Notes: generated by a model from the letters alone, not told the origin. A DNA stretch of 64,000 nucleotides from Chryseobacterium arachidis (GCF_900129245.1 NZ_FQUT01000011.1:1-64000), one strand, 5' to 3'. Counted from the stretch's first letter, positions 51,073 to 61,509 are shown. Made by a program: numbers and translations.

Positions 51073-53055
51073 CTATTTTATTCTTAAAATCACTAAAGAA
51101 TTTGCCGGAATTTCAACCGAAATCTTTCCTTTTTTAATGGCCTGCGTTTCTTCTTTTGGTGTAATGGTTTCTAATTGGAAATTATTTTCATCGGAAAGTC
51201 CTGCAGAAGTCAGTACAATTTTGGTGAATTGACTTCCCATTTTACTATTTTCCGGATTGATTTCAACTGAGGTTTCCTGAGGATCAGCATTAACAATTTT
51301 AATGATGGTTTCTCCTTTTTTAAGATCACGAACCGCCGATGCATAGAGATTATTCTCACCTTTCAACGGTTTTCCGTTTTCTGAGATTTTAATTAAATCC
51401 GTTCCTTTGTTGTTGGAGAATAATTTCTGAACGTAATAATTTGGAGTAGCATAAGATTTTAAATTATTGAACCAAATCAAATCCGGCGTCCATTGCCAAC
51501 CGTCTGCGTGGGCGAAAAGCGGTGCATAAGAAGTCATTGTCACGACATCTGCGTTGCGTTCCAGTCCGGTCATAAAAGCGGCTTCCGAAAGTGCGGTCAA
51601 CCAATTGTTCTTATTGTCAGGTTTTACAACACCAACCGATTGTGCGGCATATTCTCCGGCAAAAACTTTTGGTCCTCTTCTATCGTATTTATCGTATCTG
51701 TCAGCATTTTTTAAAAACCATTCCGGTGAATTGTAGTAATGTTCGTCAACAATCTGTGCATTCAGTTTTTTAAGCTCTTTCCAGCCGTAATCGAAAAATT
51801 CACCATCGGGAGACGGTCCGCTTCCGGAAATGATTTTGATATCGGGATATTTGGCGTGAATCGCTTTTTCAAAAACTTTGTAGCGTTCAATGTAATCTGC
51901 ACCCCATTGCTCATTTCCAACACCGATGAATTTCATATTAAAAGGTTTTGGATGTCCCATTTCAGCACGAATTTTTCCCCATTTTGTTTTGGAATCGCCG
52001 TTTGCAAATTCAATCAAATCCAAAGCATCCTGGACATATGGATCCAAATCTTCCATTTTCACCAATTCTGCAGTGTTGAATTGACAAGCCATTCCGCAGC
52101 TTAAAATCGGAAGCGGTTCTGCTCCCAAATCCTCCGCCAACTGGAAATATTCAAAAAAACCAAGCCCGAAAGACTGCCAATAATCCGGAGTGAGACGGTG
52201 AGCAAATCCGTTATTCCATTTGTTAATCAAATTTTCTCGGTCTTCCACTTTACCAATCGTCTTTTTCCATTGATAACGTTCTGCCAGAGTTCTTCCTTCG
52301 ACAATACATCCGCCGGGAAAGCGAAGAAATCCCGGCTGTAAATCGTATAATCTCTGCACTAAATCTTTTCGCATTCCAGCTTTTCTGCCTTTCCAGGTGT
52401 CTTGAGGAAACAGTGAAATCATATCCATATTCACAACACCTTTTCCGGTAAAAGTGATTTGAAGTTTAGCTTTTTCAACGGTTTTGGAAGGTACAAAAAC
52501 AGCATTGTATTTTTGCCAGCCTCCGCCTTTGATGATTGTTGAAACTGAAGAAATCACTGTTCCATTTTCATCAATCAGACTTGTATTGACGGCAGAAATA
52601 TTTCCTGACACATTTTCCAGATTGAAGCTTAAATCATATTTCTCGCCTTGATGCAAACCGATTCCCCTGAAACCTTCGTTCTCAAGAATATAATTTTTAT
52701 CATTCCAGACCGTGATTCTTGCGTAGTTTTTATTGGATTTGGATTTGTCGGTTATAATCGTCAAAAAGCCGGAATCTAAATTAGGAGACAATGTTTTTGT
52801 GTTGGGTTGTTTCCAGCTAGTCAAAGGTTCATCAAACTCGAAACTTCGGTTTTTAATCAGTTCAGCATATAATCCACCGTCTGCCGCAAAGTTGATGTCT
52901 TCAAAGAAAATTCCGTACATCGTTGGCTGGATTTTGATGTTGGTGGAAGTTCCGTCCAAATCGAGGAAATGGGTTTTAATAGTTTTATTTTGGGCTGAAA
53001 AAAATGCAACACTTAGCGAAATAGCGGCTGTGAATATTTTGGTTTTTGTTTTCAT
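51073..53055 (-). CDS. GH51 alpha-L-arabinofuranosidase
   Basis: From ATG 53055 (signal MKTKTKIFTAAISLSVAFFSA) the protein has 660 residues; the frame up to 53082 adds no signal. An N-terminal carbohydrate-binding-like part (about 80-220) precedes the TIM barrel. Acid/base is in FIGVGNEQWGADYIERY and the nucleophile in KVFAGEYAAQSV; RFPGGCIVEG and MTSYAPLFAH are also typical. It removes alpha-arabinofuranose side chains from arabinoxylan or arabinan in the periplasm. It is 108 bases behind GH3, probably in the same transcript, since no terminator was seen. Confidence 0.95.
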   Translation of the reverse strand: MKTKTKIFTAAISLSVAFFSAQNKTIKTHFLDLDGTSTNIKIQPTMYGIFFEDINFAADGGLYAELIKNRSFEFDEPLTSWKQPNTKTLSPNLDSGFLTIITDKSKSNKNYARITVWNDKNYILENEGFRGIGLHQGEKYDLSFNLENVSGNISAVNTSLIDENGTVISSVSTIIKGGGWQKYNAVFVPSKTVEKAKLQITFTGKGVVNMDMISLFPQDTWKGRKAGMRKDLVQRLYDLQPGFLRFPGGCIVEGRTLAERYQWKKTIGKVEDRENLINKWNNGFAHRLTPDYWQSFGLGFFEYFQLAEDLGAEPLPILSCGMACQFNTAELVKMEDLDPYVQDALDLIEFANGDSKTKWGKIRAEMGHPKPFNMKFIGVGNEQWGADYIERYKVFEKAIHAKYPDIKIISGSGPSPDGEFFDYGWKELKKLNAQIVDEHYYNSPEWFLKNADRYDKYDRRGPKVFAGEYAAQSVGVVKPDNKNNWLTALSEAAFMTGLERNADVVTMTSYAPLFAHADGWQWTPDLIWFNNLKSYATPNYYVQKLFSNNKGTDLIKISENGKPLKGENNLYASAVRDLKKGETIIKIVNADPQETSVEINPENSKMGSQFTKIVLTSAGLSDENNFQLETITPKEETQAIKKGKISVEIPANSLVILRIK

Positions 53056-53163
53056 TGATTGGTATTTTGTAGACGAATACATTTAGACTCTCGCAGATTA
53101 TCTTGATTTTGCAGATTTATAATTCTAAGCTTAAAAGGTTTTGATTAAATTAAGTTTCAGAAA

Positions 53164-55791
53164 TTATTTAACCTGTAATTGAAGACTTTTCAAACCTGAT
53201 TCATCGGAAGTTCCGCCGTAGAAAATCGTGTAATTTCCTGCTTTTGGAGCCAAATCATCTACTTTTTCATCATAAAATTTAAATGAATCTTTAGAAATCA
53301 TTAACTGGATATTTTTTGTTTCCTTAGATTTAATTAAAACCCTTTCAAAAGCTCTCAAAGTCTTTACTGGCGCAGAAGAATCATTGTTTCTTTTTACATA
53401 TACCTGAATCACTTCCTCTCCGTCTCTTTCCGAATTATTGGTAACAGGAACTGTAATCGTCAGATTTTCATTAGCATTGATGGTACTTTTGTCCAACTTA
53501 GCATTTCCATAAACAAATTTTGAATAACTCAACCCATGTCCAAAAGCGTACAACGGTTTTTCCGTCATATAACGATAGGTTCTTCCCTGCATATCATAGT
53601 TTTCAAAACCCTGATGTTTGCTGGTTTTAGACAAATTATTATCAAGCTGTTCCAGATTTTTATAGAATGTAATCGGCAACCTTCCGGACGGATTGTAATC
53701 TCCCGCCAAAACGTCTGCAACGGCAGTTCCTCCGGATTGCCCGCCATACCAAGCATTGATAAGTGCATCGTAATTTTTTTCATCCTGCGATAAACCCAAT
53801 GAACTTCCCGTACAAAGGACAAAAACGACAGGTTTTCCTGTTTTTCTTAGTTCAGCCAACAATTCACGCTGGACTTTCGGAAGGTCGATAGACGTTTTAT
53901 CGCCACCTTTGAAACCTTCTGCATTCACCATCATTTCTTCGCCTTCCAGACTTGGAGAAAGTCCGCCTGCGAAGACAATAACGTCCGCATCTCTCACTTT
54001 TTCCTTTACTGCAGCAAAATTAACAGGATCTTTTCTGTACACATCAAAAGTAATGCTTACATATTTTCCTTTTTGGGTGTGGCGTAACTCTATCAGATAT
54101 TCTTTTCCTTTTTCCATTTTCACAGGAAATTCTGAAGGATGTCTTGCATCAGGCCCTTTTCTGGTTGCTATTTCTTTTCCATCAACAAAAAGTGTATAAA
54201 CATCGGAAGTTGATGGCGAAAGAATCACATCGCCCGTATAAGGGCTTTTGAAAACGCCGGAAATAATAGCCGATGTATTTTCTCTTCCGACATTCGGGGC
54301 AAGCTGAGTTCCGCCAAAACTATTGTAGTTGATTCCGCTTTTATTTACAGAAACATTAGCGGGAGTTCCTTTGAATTCATTATTGTTAAAAAAGGTAACT
54401 TTCATTCCTTTTTCGCCTTTTTTCTGGCTTAAAAAGTTTTGATAAAGCGAAGTTCTGGAAGACGGATCGGCAACTTCGGTCCCTTTTTCATAAATGATTT
54501 CTGCGTTTGGAAATTTGGTTTTGATTCCGTCCAAAATCGTTACAATGGAAGAAGGTGTTCCGTTATAATTTCCCAACTGCATCAATCCGTCATCAGCATT
54601 CGGACCGACAACAGCGATTTTTTTGATGTTTTTATTTAAAGGTAAAACATTATTCTCATTTTTCATCAGCACAATTGATTTTTGTGCCATTTTTAACGCC
54701 TGTTTTTTATGCTCTTCAGAATCCACAACAGAATATGGAATTGAGTTCCAGTGAACGGAAGACTTCGGATCCAGCATTCCCAATTCAAACCAGCCTTTCA
54801 GAATTCTTCGCATCGAAATATCGAGGTCTTTCTCAGTGATTAATCCGCTTGCGAGAGATTTATTTAAATTATTATACGTGTCGCCACACTCTAAATCTGT
54901 AGAATGTTTCAGGGCGTCTGCAGCGGTAGTTTTTTCGTCAGGATGTGTTCCGTGGTACTGTTTCTGGTAGAAATCTGCCAATGCCCAACAGTCGGAAACA
55001 ACCATTCCATCGTAGTTCCATTTTCCACGAAGAATTTCTGTCAATAAAGTATTGTTAGCACAGCAAGGCTGACCGTCAAAAGCATTGTACGCACACATCA
55101 CTTCCCTTACATTTCCTTCCAGAACCAATGCTTTGAAAGCCGGAAGATACGTTTCGTACAAATCTCTTTTGGAAACTTCGGCGTTGTAAGAATGTCGGTT
55201 CCATTCTGGGCCACTGTGAACGGCGAAATGTTTGGCGCAGGCGTGGGTTTTGAAATATTTTGGGTCGTTTCCCTGCAAGCCTTTTACGGCTGCAACGCCT
55301 AAAACAGAAGTCAGATACGGGTCTTCACCATAAGTTTCCTGCCCTCTTCCCCATCTAGGATCACGGAAAATGTTGATATTTGGCGTCCAGAATGTAAGAC
55401 CTTCGTAACGTCCGGTTTTTTGAGATTCATCAAAAGATCTATTGTATTTTGCACGGGCTTCGTCGGAAATCATTTCAAACGTTTTGAGATGTTCCTGGAC
55501 ATCCCAAGTCGCTGCCATTCCGATCGCCTGCGGAAAAACCGTGGCTGTTCCTGCTCTTGCAACACCGTGAAGTGCCTCGTTCCACCAGCCGTAACCGGGA
55601 ATATCCAATCTCGGAACGGCTTTGGAATTATCCATCATCATCCCGATTTTTTCATCAACGGTTAGTAATCCGAGAAGATTTTCGATTCTCTGCTCGACCG
55701 GAAGTTTGGGATTTTGGAATGGGTATTTAAAAGTTTGTGCGGATGAAAAGGCACAAATTAGTATTGACAGAGAGAAAAAAAGTTTTTTCAT
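53164..55791 (-). CDS. GH3 beta-glycosidase (xylosidase-type) with PA14 insert
   Basis: An 875-residue exported enzyme (signal to FSSAQ). Domain order: TIM barrel with KHFAVHSGPEWNRH and the nucleophile aspartate in MVVSDCWAL, alpha/beta sandwich (VVGPNADDGLMQLGNYNGTPSS), an inserted PA14-like domain (about 440-600; FVDGKEIATRKGPDARHPSE), and the fibronectin-III-like end (VPVTNNSERDGEEVIQVYV). The YNAFDGQPCCAN loop is typical of xylosidase/arabinofuranosidase members. It would finish xylo-oligosaccharides in the periplasm. Its promoter carries an AraR-like site, and GH51 follows. Confidence 0.93.
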   Translation of the reverse strand: MKKLFFSLSILICAFSSAQTFKYPFQNPKLPVEQRIENLLGLLTVDEKIGMMMDNSKAVPRLDIPGYGWWNEALHGVARAGTATVFPQAIGMAATWDVQEHLKTFEMISDEARAKYNRSFDESQKTGRYEGLTFWTPNINIFRDPRWGRGQETYGEDPYLTSVLGVAAVKGLQGNDPKYFKTHACAKHFAVHSGPEWNRHSYNAEVSKRDLYETYLPAFKALVLEGNVREVMCAYNAFDGQPCCANNTLLTEILRGKWNYDGMVVSDCWALADFYQKQYHGTHPDEKTTAADALKHSTDLECGDTYNNLNKSLASGLITEKDLDISMRRILKGWFELGMLDPKSSVHWNSIPYSVVDSEEHKKQALKMAQKSIVLMKNENNVLPLNKNIKKIAVVGPNADDGLMQLGNYNGTPSSIVTILDGIKTKFPNAEIIYEKGTEVADPSSRTSLYQNFLSQKKGEKGMKVTFFNNNEFKGTPANVSVNKSGINYNSFGGTQLAPNVGRENTSAIISGVFKSPYTGDVILSPSTSDVYTLFVDGKEIATRKGPDARHPSEFPVKMEKGKEYLIELRHTQKGKYVSITFDVYRKDPVNFAAVKEKVRDADVIVFAGGLSPSLEGEEMMVNAEGFKGGDKTSIDLPKVQRELLAELRKTGKPVVFVLCTGSSLGLSQDEKNYDALINAWYGGQSGGTAVADVLAGDYNPSGRLPITFYKNLEQLDNNLSKTSKHQGFENYDMQGRTYRYMTEKPLYAFGHGLSYSKFVYGNAKLDKSTINANENLTITVPVTNNSERDGEEVIQVYVKRNNDSSAPVKTLRAFERVLIKSKETKNIQLMISKDSFKFYDEKVDDLAPKAGNYTIFYGGTSDESGLKSLQLQVK

Positions 55792-55860
55792 GGGATAAAA
55801 TTTTTTTTGATCAATTTTATTGTGGAATCACTATAAAATGATATTTCAATTCGGTAAAAG

Positions 55861-55868
55861 CAAATATA
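55861..55868 (-). promoter_or_regulatory. -7 element of the GH3-GH51 unit
   Basis: On the minus strand TATATTTG, identical to the ara operon element, 70 bases before the GH3 start, and 14 bases from the operator-like site. Confidence 0.6.
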
Positions 55869-55882
55869 TCATAATATAATTA

Positions 55883-55905
55883 ATAAATGTATAATTAACA
55901 CTTAA
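55883..55905 (-). promoter_or_regulatory. Putative AraR operator before GH3
   Basis: On the plus strand ATAAATGT, seven bases, ACACTTAA, the same arms and spacing as at araB. The spacer sequence differs (ATAATTA against AATATTT), so the arms and not the whole region are conserved. Confidence 0.7.
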
Positions 55906-55933
55906 TTTATTTAATTTTTTATGCCTAAAAAGC

Positions 55934-55951
55934 CATCAGAAAAATCTGATG
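55934..55951 (-). terminator. Terminator behind the GH30 gene
   Basis: CATCAGA and TCTGATG form a 7-bp stem with a 4-base loop; on the minus strand GCTTTTT follows. It lies 30-47 bases after the GH30 stop codon and separates GH30 from the GH3 promoter. Confidence 0.82.
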
Positions 55952-55980
55952 ACTTAATCTGTTGATGAAAAATCAAATCT

Positions 55981-58725
55981 TTATTTTTTGATTAACTTAT
56001 GCACAGATGTATTTCCTGCAACCGTTACTTCTACGAAATACAGACCTGAAGGCAGATTTGATGCTTCAATTTTGTTTTTTCCTGAAGAAAGCTCTTTTTT
56101 CGAAATAATCATACTTCCTTTCGCATCGTAAATTGTGTAGAAGGCATTACCTTTTTTAACATCAATGAAAAACTCTGTCTTAACAGGATTTGGATATACC
56201 TGTACCTCATCAGCATTAACTGCAGATTCTGAGGTGGCCAAAGTAGCAAAACTCAACGGTAAAAATGCTGCAGTATACGGATTTCCTTCTGTAATATATC
56301 CCTGGAAAGGATCAATCATCGGTTCGCTCCCTGCAACCACTTTGTAAAATCCGGTCACGTTGTTTTCCGTTTTTAAAACATACGCCCCTGCGTAAACTTT
56401 AATTTGGTGATAAACGCCATTCACCTGGTTTACCGTAATCGCTTTTGGTGTTGATACAGATCCGGTTCCTGTGAAAGTGACCGTTCCTGTCGCTGCGATC
56501 AATACCGGAGTATTGGCCGGAATCATTCCTATTATCGGTGAACATGCCACGCTGCCTGAGCCGGGAATCATCGTGTAAGCCGTTACATTCGCCGGAACTG
56601 CTGCCTGAAATGGCAACAAAACAACTCCGTAGCCGTTGAAATTTCTGGTGTAGGTTGCCGAAGTCGCTGTAAAATCAAACGGAACCTGGAAATCTTTGCC
56701 CTGATCTGAAAGCGTCAGTGTCGTGCAGTTTGTTCCTGAAATGACATTGGTATTGGTATTTGCCACACTGCTGTTAACATAAAAAATACTGTTCTTATTC
56801 TCAGAACCCGCGATCCAGCTTGAAGTTGGCGTGATGCCGGTTGCCGTACGGAAATCTAATGAAGTATATTGGTTGTTTTCCATCGCATCTAAAAGACTGC
56901 TGTCTGTCTCGGTATATGCTCCGGTAAATTTTGCCGCTCTTTCGTTTCCGACATTAAAATAAACATCACCCAGGTTTAAAGTTAAGATCGAACTGTAATT
57001 TCCGCTTCTTAGCCCTAAAATCCCTTTGCATCCGAATGGAAGCGTTGCCCTTGAAAGATCAAAGACCAGATTAAAGCTTCCTGATCCGGGTGCTGATAAA
57101 TTCACGCTTCCATAATTGTAATTTCTTACCACATTATCATTATCAACATAATACAATGTAGTATTTGATGATGACTGACCAAGCGTTGTCGTATAACTTA
57201 AAACATTTAAAACCAATTTATTATAACGATCATTCAAAGCAATATATCCGTTGGCCGCCGTCATATTCTGGCTGAAAAGCGGTGTTGAATTATAAAACGT
57301 CACGGTCTGCCCTGAAATCTGGTGTGCTGTACCAAAGGTCGGATTTGTCGTCGCTAAAGTTTCAATTTTGTTGTAATGAATTTCAGTTCCGGTCATGTTA
57401 GAAACAGGTCGGTCGCCACTTTTCGTAAACACAAAAGTCATTACACTAGACGGTGCCACAGACACCTGCGGTCTGAATGTATCGGTAGTAAAGGTCAGCG
57501 GCGCCGACGTCATATTCTGTGTTTGAGAAGTAGTAATGCTGTTCGCAGAATTGGTATAAAAAGGAAGATCCACCTTAAGATTATAAGTGTTTGTGGAAGA
57601 ATTTATTACCATTAGTGTCACCTGATTTCCATCCAGAGAAATATAGGAAGAACCTTCCAGACTGCCTGTTCCCACTTCCCATTTGGTATCAATTCTGTTT
57701 TTGTTGGTGGTTGTTTTAGCATATTGAGATAAAATGTAACCGCGTTTGGTCATTTCACCTGCAACGGTTCCGTTTGTACCGTCACCCATCATTCCATAAT
57801 ATCTTTTGGATGCATAATGTACCCATGCATTCACATTTCCGAGCATCGCATTATTGACGGCTCTCGCAAAAGAAAAACCATCAATCGACCAACTGAAATC
57901 ACGTGCAGGAACGCTTGTATTAGAGTTCCAGTTGATGAGATATTCTGTCTGCCAGATCTGTTTATTATTCGCCTGAAACTGCTTGTATGCCGACTGCATA
58001 CTTCCATATTGATGTCCGCCATAGACTTCAAAATTGGCCATGGTTGCTGTATTTAAAAAGGCATTGGCAAAATTATCTGTAAAACCAACACTTTCGGGAG
58101 CAATGACGTTGCAGTTGATGAGCTGACCGTAATCCCTTACAAAATTTGCGATCTGTGTCGATGTCCAGATGCAGCCCGCGTATTGCGCCATTTCGTCCGG
58201 CTCGTTTTGAATTGAAATATAATCCAGCGCCACGCCATTATTTGCAAGATAGGTTACAAAACTGTTCAAATGTAAAGCGTAATCCTGATAATGTTCAGGT
58301 TTCAGATAACCGATCTGCTGCACACCATTGGCATCCGTAAAAACGGCATTTGAATGATTATTTGTTTTCCATGCTGCAGGCATTGTCCATGGACTTGCGA
58401 AAACGATCAGTCCCATTGCCTTTGCCTGTTGAGCAGTTGCTAAAACCTGCGGCCAGTCCGCTTGATTTTCAGGAATATATAACCTCAAAATATTGTATCC
58501 TGCGTCGGCTGCGCCGGTTCCCCAAAGTTTTTGAATCTCCGCCGGAGTCATGTGATTGTACGCAAACTGCGGACTGCATACGAAACCGCCATAGCCGGTC
58601 ACTTTTTGATATACAATATTTTTGTCGATTGTTACTTTTGCAGGCAACGCTGTCTGTGCATCTGCAAATTGAGTACAGATGATGCCTACCGCCAGAGCAA
58701 GCATCCGGTTTAAAATTTTTCTCAT
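55981..58725 (-). CDS. GH30 glucuronoxylanase-like enzyme with T9SS tail
   Basis: A 914-residue secreted protein. The signal ends at ADA; the GH30 barrel and side beta domain cover about 25-437 with GYGGFVCSPQFAYN, acid/base E175 in SIQNEPDE and nucleophile E261 in WQTEYLINW. TKRGY (326-330) is a mark I recall from glucuronoxylan-specific GH30_8. Residues about 440-830 are a beta-rich region I cannot name. The last 80 residues (VQVYPNPVKTEFFID...GLYFVEVTVAGNTSVHKLIKK) are a type IX secretion sorting domain, so the enzyme is exported to the cell surface or medium. Own terminator; no close partner. Confidence 0.93.
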   Translation of the reverse strand: MRKILNRMLALAVGIICTQFADAQTALPAKVTIDKNIVYQKVTGYGGFVCSPQFAYNHMTPAEIQKLWGTGAADAGYNILRLYIPENQADWPQVLATAQQAKAMGLIVFASPWTMPAAWKTNNHSNAVFTDANGVQQIGYLKPEHYQDYALHLNSFVTYLANNGVALDYISIQNEPDEMAQYAGCIWTSTQIANFVRDYGQLINCNVIAPESVGFTDNFANAFLNTATMANFEVYGGHQYGSMQSAYKQFQANNKQIWQTEYLINWNSNTSVPARDFSWSIDGFSFARAVNNAMLGNVNAWVHYASKRYYGMMGDGTNGTVAGEMTKRGYILSQYAKTTTNKNRIDTKWEVGTGSLEGSSYISLDGNQVTLMVINSSTNTYNLKVDLPFYTNSANSITTSQTQNMTSAPLTFTTDTFRPQVSVAPSSVMTFVFTKSGDRPVSNMTGTEIHYNKIETLATTNPTFGTAHQISGQTVTFYNSTPLFSQNMTAANGYIALNDRYNKLVLNVLSYTTTLGQSSSNTTLYYVDNDNVVRNYNYGSVNLSAPGSGSFNLVFDLSRATLPFGCKGILGLRSGNYSSILTLNLGDVYFNVGNERAAKFTGAYTETDSSLLDAMENNQYTSLDFRTATGITPTSSWIAGSENKNSIFYVNSSVANTNTNVISGTNCTTLTLSDQGKDFQVPFDFTATSATYTRNFNGYGVVLLPFQAAVPANVTAYTMIPGSGSVACSPIIGMIPANTPVLIAATGTVTFTGTGSVSTPKAITVNQVNGVYHQIKVYAGAYVLKTENNVTGFYKVVAGSEPMIDPFQGYITEGNPYTAAFLPLSFATLATSESAVNADEVQVYPNPVKTEFFIDVKKGNAFYTIYDAKGSMIISKKELSSGKNKIEASNLPSGLYFVEVTVAGNTSVHKLIKK

Positions 58726-58983
58726 AATGTTCTAGTTTTAATTTTGATAATTTTCAGTAAAGTTTGGATAATACAATCCTCTTCAAGACAGTTTATGATT
58801 AAAAACCATCAAGAAAATACCCTGAAAAGTTTCAGGCAGCTATCGTAAATAAAGTTATACTACAAGATCCTTAGCTTTTTCCTGTACATTATTTTGTTGA
58901 AAAACGATACTTAGAATTTAGAGGTGAAATAGATTAATGTTTCATAGGCAAAACGTAGATTGTTATTAATATTCTGCTGATTT

Positions 58984-61509
58984 TTAGTGAAGAAATTCAC
59001 TTTCCGGTGCACCCAGATAAGAAGGCAATAAACCTCCTGTATTGATCAATATTTTTTCAAGCACGATTCCCGGCTCAAGCACTCTGAATCGTAACGTATG
59101 TTTTCCAGGTTGGGAAATCTGGTGTTTCGTTATAGATTTAATAATATGTTCGGACTGCCATCTTCCCAACTCTCCTTTGTAATGACCATTGAAATTGACA
59201 ACCTGCGGAGTTCCGCCATCAAAAGAAATCTCATAACGCAATCCTTTATTATGATTGAAATTCAAGGTTGGGGCTAATAACAACTGGACTTCAAATTCAC
59301 CTTTTGATTCAAAATTTATATCATATTCCAGATAGAGACTTTCATCAGATTTTGGATAGACATTTTGTGGAAAGGTCGTCACGCCGGATTTTGTTTTTCC
59401 GAAATCAGGAATCACTTCCCAATGGATTCGGTCCGAATTGTTCATTCTTGCAAAATTTTCAGCTTCAATGGAAACATAACCGTTTTTCTCCTGAAATACT
59501 TTCTCTTTCGAAGCATTATCATCATATACATAGGTAACTTCAGGCATTATATTTTCTTTTCCGTCTGCCCAGGTTTTATATCCTATTTTCATCTGATCCA
59601 TCATATGCTGCCACTTTCCGCCGGCAATTTCATTGTTATATTTATGATCCAAATAAGCATTTCTTTCAAAACATTCTTTTACTCTATCGGCATAATAATT
59701 TGCTTTTAGATCATATTTGGCAGCCAATTCCCTGTTTTTGGCAACAGCATAATACATTTCATACAAATTGCTGCATGCATCAATAGGATAAAGAACCAAC
59801 TGATAATAAGCATCCTGATATTCAGCAGGAATTTGTTCTTTCAAATGCAGTGCATCAATAGCCAAAGATCTGTAATCATTTAAAACGGTTTCGAATTCAT
59901 GATAATTTTCCAGACTGAATGTTTTGCTATTAAGTGTTTCAGGCGTTACACGACGGTTGTATTTCGAATAAAGGTTGATCATTCTTGCAATTTCCTTAGC
60001 ATATTTTTCACCAAATTGCTGCGCCGCCCATTTTTCGGTATATTCCAAAAGATTTTTTGAATTGAATTGCTTTGGATTCCAGGCCATTTCCAGGAAAAAG
60101 CTGATTGGGAATTCCATCGGTTTCAAATCTCCTACATTGACGACCCAAACCTTGTCCACTTTATGTTCGTAGGAAAGATTCATCTGTTCCCAAACTCTCT
60201 GAATCGGACTGATATTAATCCATTTTGAATTTCTTGGTCCACCTACATAATCAAAGTGGTAATACATCCCGTAACCGCCTTTGTGTAAAGGTTTTGAAAG
60301 GTCCGGAAGTTTTCTCACATTGCCCCAGTTATCATCACAGAACAACAGAATAACATCGTCCGGAACGCGCATTCCTTTGTCATAATAATCCTGAACTTCT
60401 TTGTACAAAGCCCAAACCTGAGGCGTTTTCTCCGCTTTTTTTCCTGTTACGTCAGTAATAATTTTTCGCTGGTCTTTTACGATTTTTTCAAGTAATGAGA
60501 TATTAGTTCCCTCTCCCATCGCTTCATCGCCGTCGCCGCGCATTCCTACTGTGACTAATTTTTCCCAGTTTTTGCTTCTTTTAAGTCCTAATTTCCAGAA
60601 TTCCTGCAAAACTTTCTCATTTTTCGAATAATCCCAGACGTTCGGTAAATTATTCTTTTTGATGTATCGATGCCAATCGGTTTGAGCCTGAGCCATCGGT
60701 TCGTGGTGAGAAGTTCCCATCACAATTCCCATCTCATTCGCTAAAGGTCCACTCAAAGCGTCATCATCATAAAACGCTTTTCCCCACATTGCAGGCCAGA
60801 TGTAATTGCCTTTCATCCGAAGAATCAGTTCAAAAACTTTTTCGTAAAATTTAGAATTGATTCCTCCAAACGTTGCTCTCGCCCATCCTCCGAGCGAAGG
60901 TTCTTCATCATTCAGGAAAATTCCACGGTATTCTACGGCAGGTTCTCCGTCGGTGTAAATTCCTTTTTTAAAGTATAGATTTTCTTTTTTCTCAACCGGA
61001 ACATCCGCCCAGTAATACCAAGGTGAAACCCCGATTTGCTGAGACATTTCGTAGATTCCGTAAATCGTTCCGCGTTTGTCGCTTCCTGCAATCACAATTG
61101 CTTCAGAAACGCCGGGAAATGGATTGCTGATATTTTGAATGATAAATTTTTCATTCTTTTCTTTGATTGAATTTCCATCAATTTTTTTAGCTTTGATTAA
61201 AGCATCAATGGTTTTGCTTTTCCCAACTTCACCAATAATGATTAGCATTCCGTTCGCCCCGGAACTTTGGGAAATAAGACTAGGCTGAACCCCTGTTACT
61301 TTTTGAAAATCAGATTGAAGATTCGCAACCGCACGAAGAATTCCTTTATCCGAATCACTATCCGAAAACAGCATCAAACCTGAATTATGCTCTTTCAACA
61401 CAACCGAATTTTCCGTTTTAGTAAAAGAAATAAAAGGGTCGGCAGCTTTTACCATCGTTGTAAAAACCAACGTTATCAAAAGAGAAAAATAGTTAAAAAT
61501 CGTCTTCAT
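58984..61509 (-). CDS. GH115 xylan alpha-1,2-glucuronidase
   Basis: From ATG 61509 the protein has 841 residues and a signal peptide (MKTIFNYFSLLITLVFTTMVKA). GH115 phrases: YRGIFLNDEEPSLGGWARATFGG, NYIWPAMWGKAFYDDD, GTSHHEPMAQAQTDW, GMRGDGDEAMGEG and CDDNWGNVRKLPD. The C-terminal part (from about 680, YVSIEAENFARMNN) looks like a carbohydrate-binding beta sandwich. It removes (methyl)glucuronic acid from internal xylose units of long xylan, complementing GH67. The next gene, 61677, is upstream on the strand. Confidence 0.95.
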   Translation of the reverse strand: MKTIFNYFSLLITLVFTTMVKAADPFISFTKTENSVVLKEHNSGLMLFSDSDSDKGILRAVANLQSDFQKVTGVQPSLISQSSGANGMLIIIGEVGKSKTIDALIKAKKIDGNSIKEKNEKFIIQNISNPFPGVSEAIVIAGSDKRGTIYGIYEMSQQIGVSPWYYWADVPVEKKENLYFKKGIYTDGEPAVEYRGIFLNDEEPSLGGWARATFGGINSKFYEKVFELILRMKGNYIWPAMWGKAFYDDDALSGPLANEMGIVMGTSHHEPMAQAQTDWHRYIKKNNLPNVWDYSKNEKVLQEFWKLGLKRSKNWEKLVTVGMRGDGDEAMGEGTNISLLEKIVKDQRKIITDVTGKKAEKTPQVWALYKEVQDYYDKGMRVPDDVILLFCDDNWGNVRKLPDLSKPLHKGGYGMYYHFDYVGGPRNSKWINISPIQRVWEQMNLSYEHKVDKVWVVNVGDLKPMEFPISFFLEMAWNPKQFNSKNLLEYTEKWAAQQFGEKYAKEIARMINLYSKYNRRVTPETLNSKTFSLENYHEFETVLNDYRSLAIDALHLKEQIPAEYQDAYYQLVLYPIDACSNLYEMYYAVAKNRELAAKYDLKANYYADRVKECFERNAYLDHKYNNEIAGGKWQHMMDQMKIGYKTWADGKENIMPEVTYVYDDNASKEKVFQEKNGYVSIEAENFARMNNSDRIHWEVIPDFGKTKSGVTTFPQNVYPKSDESLYLEYDINFESKGEFEVQLLLAPTLNFNHNKGLRYEISFDGGTPQVVNFNGHYKGELGRWQSEHIIKSITKHQISQPGKHTLRFRVLEPGIVLEKILINTGGLLPSYLGAPESEFLH

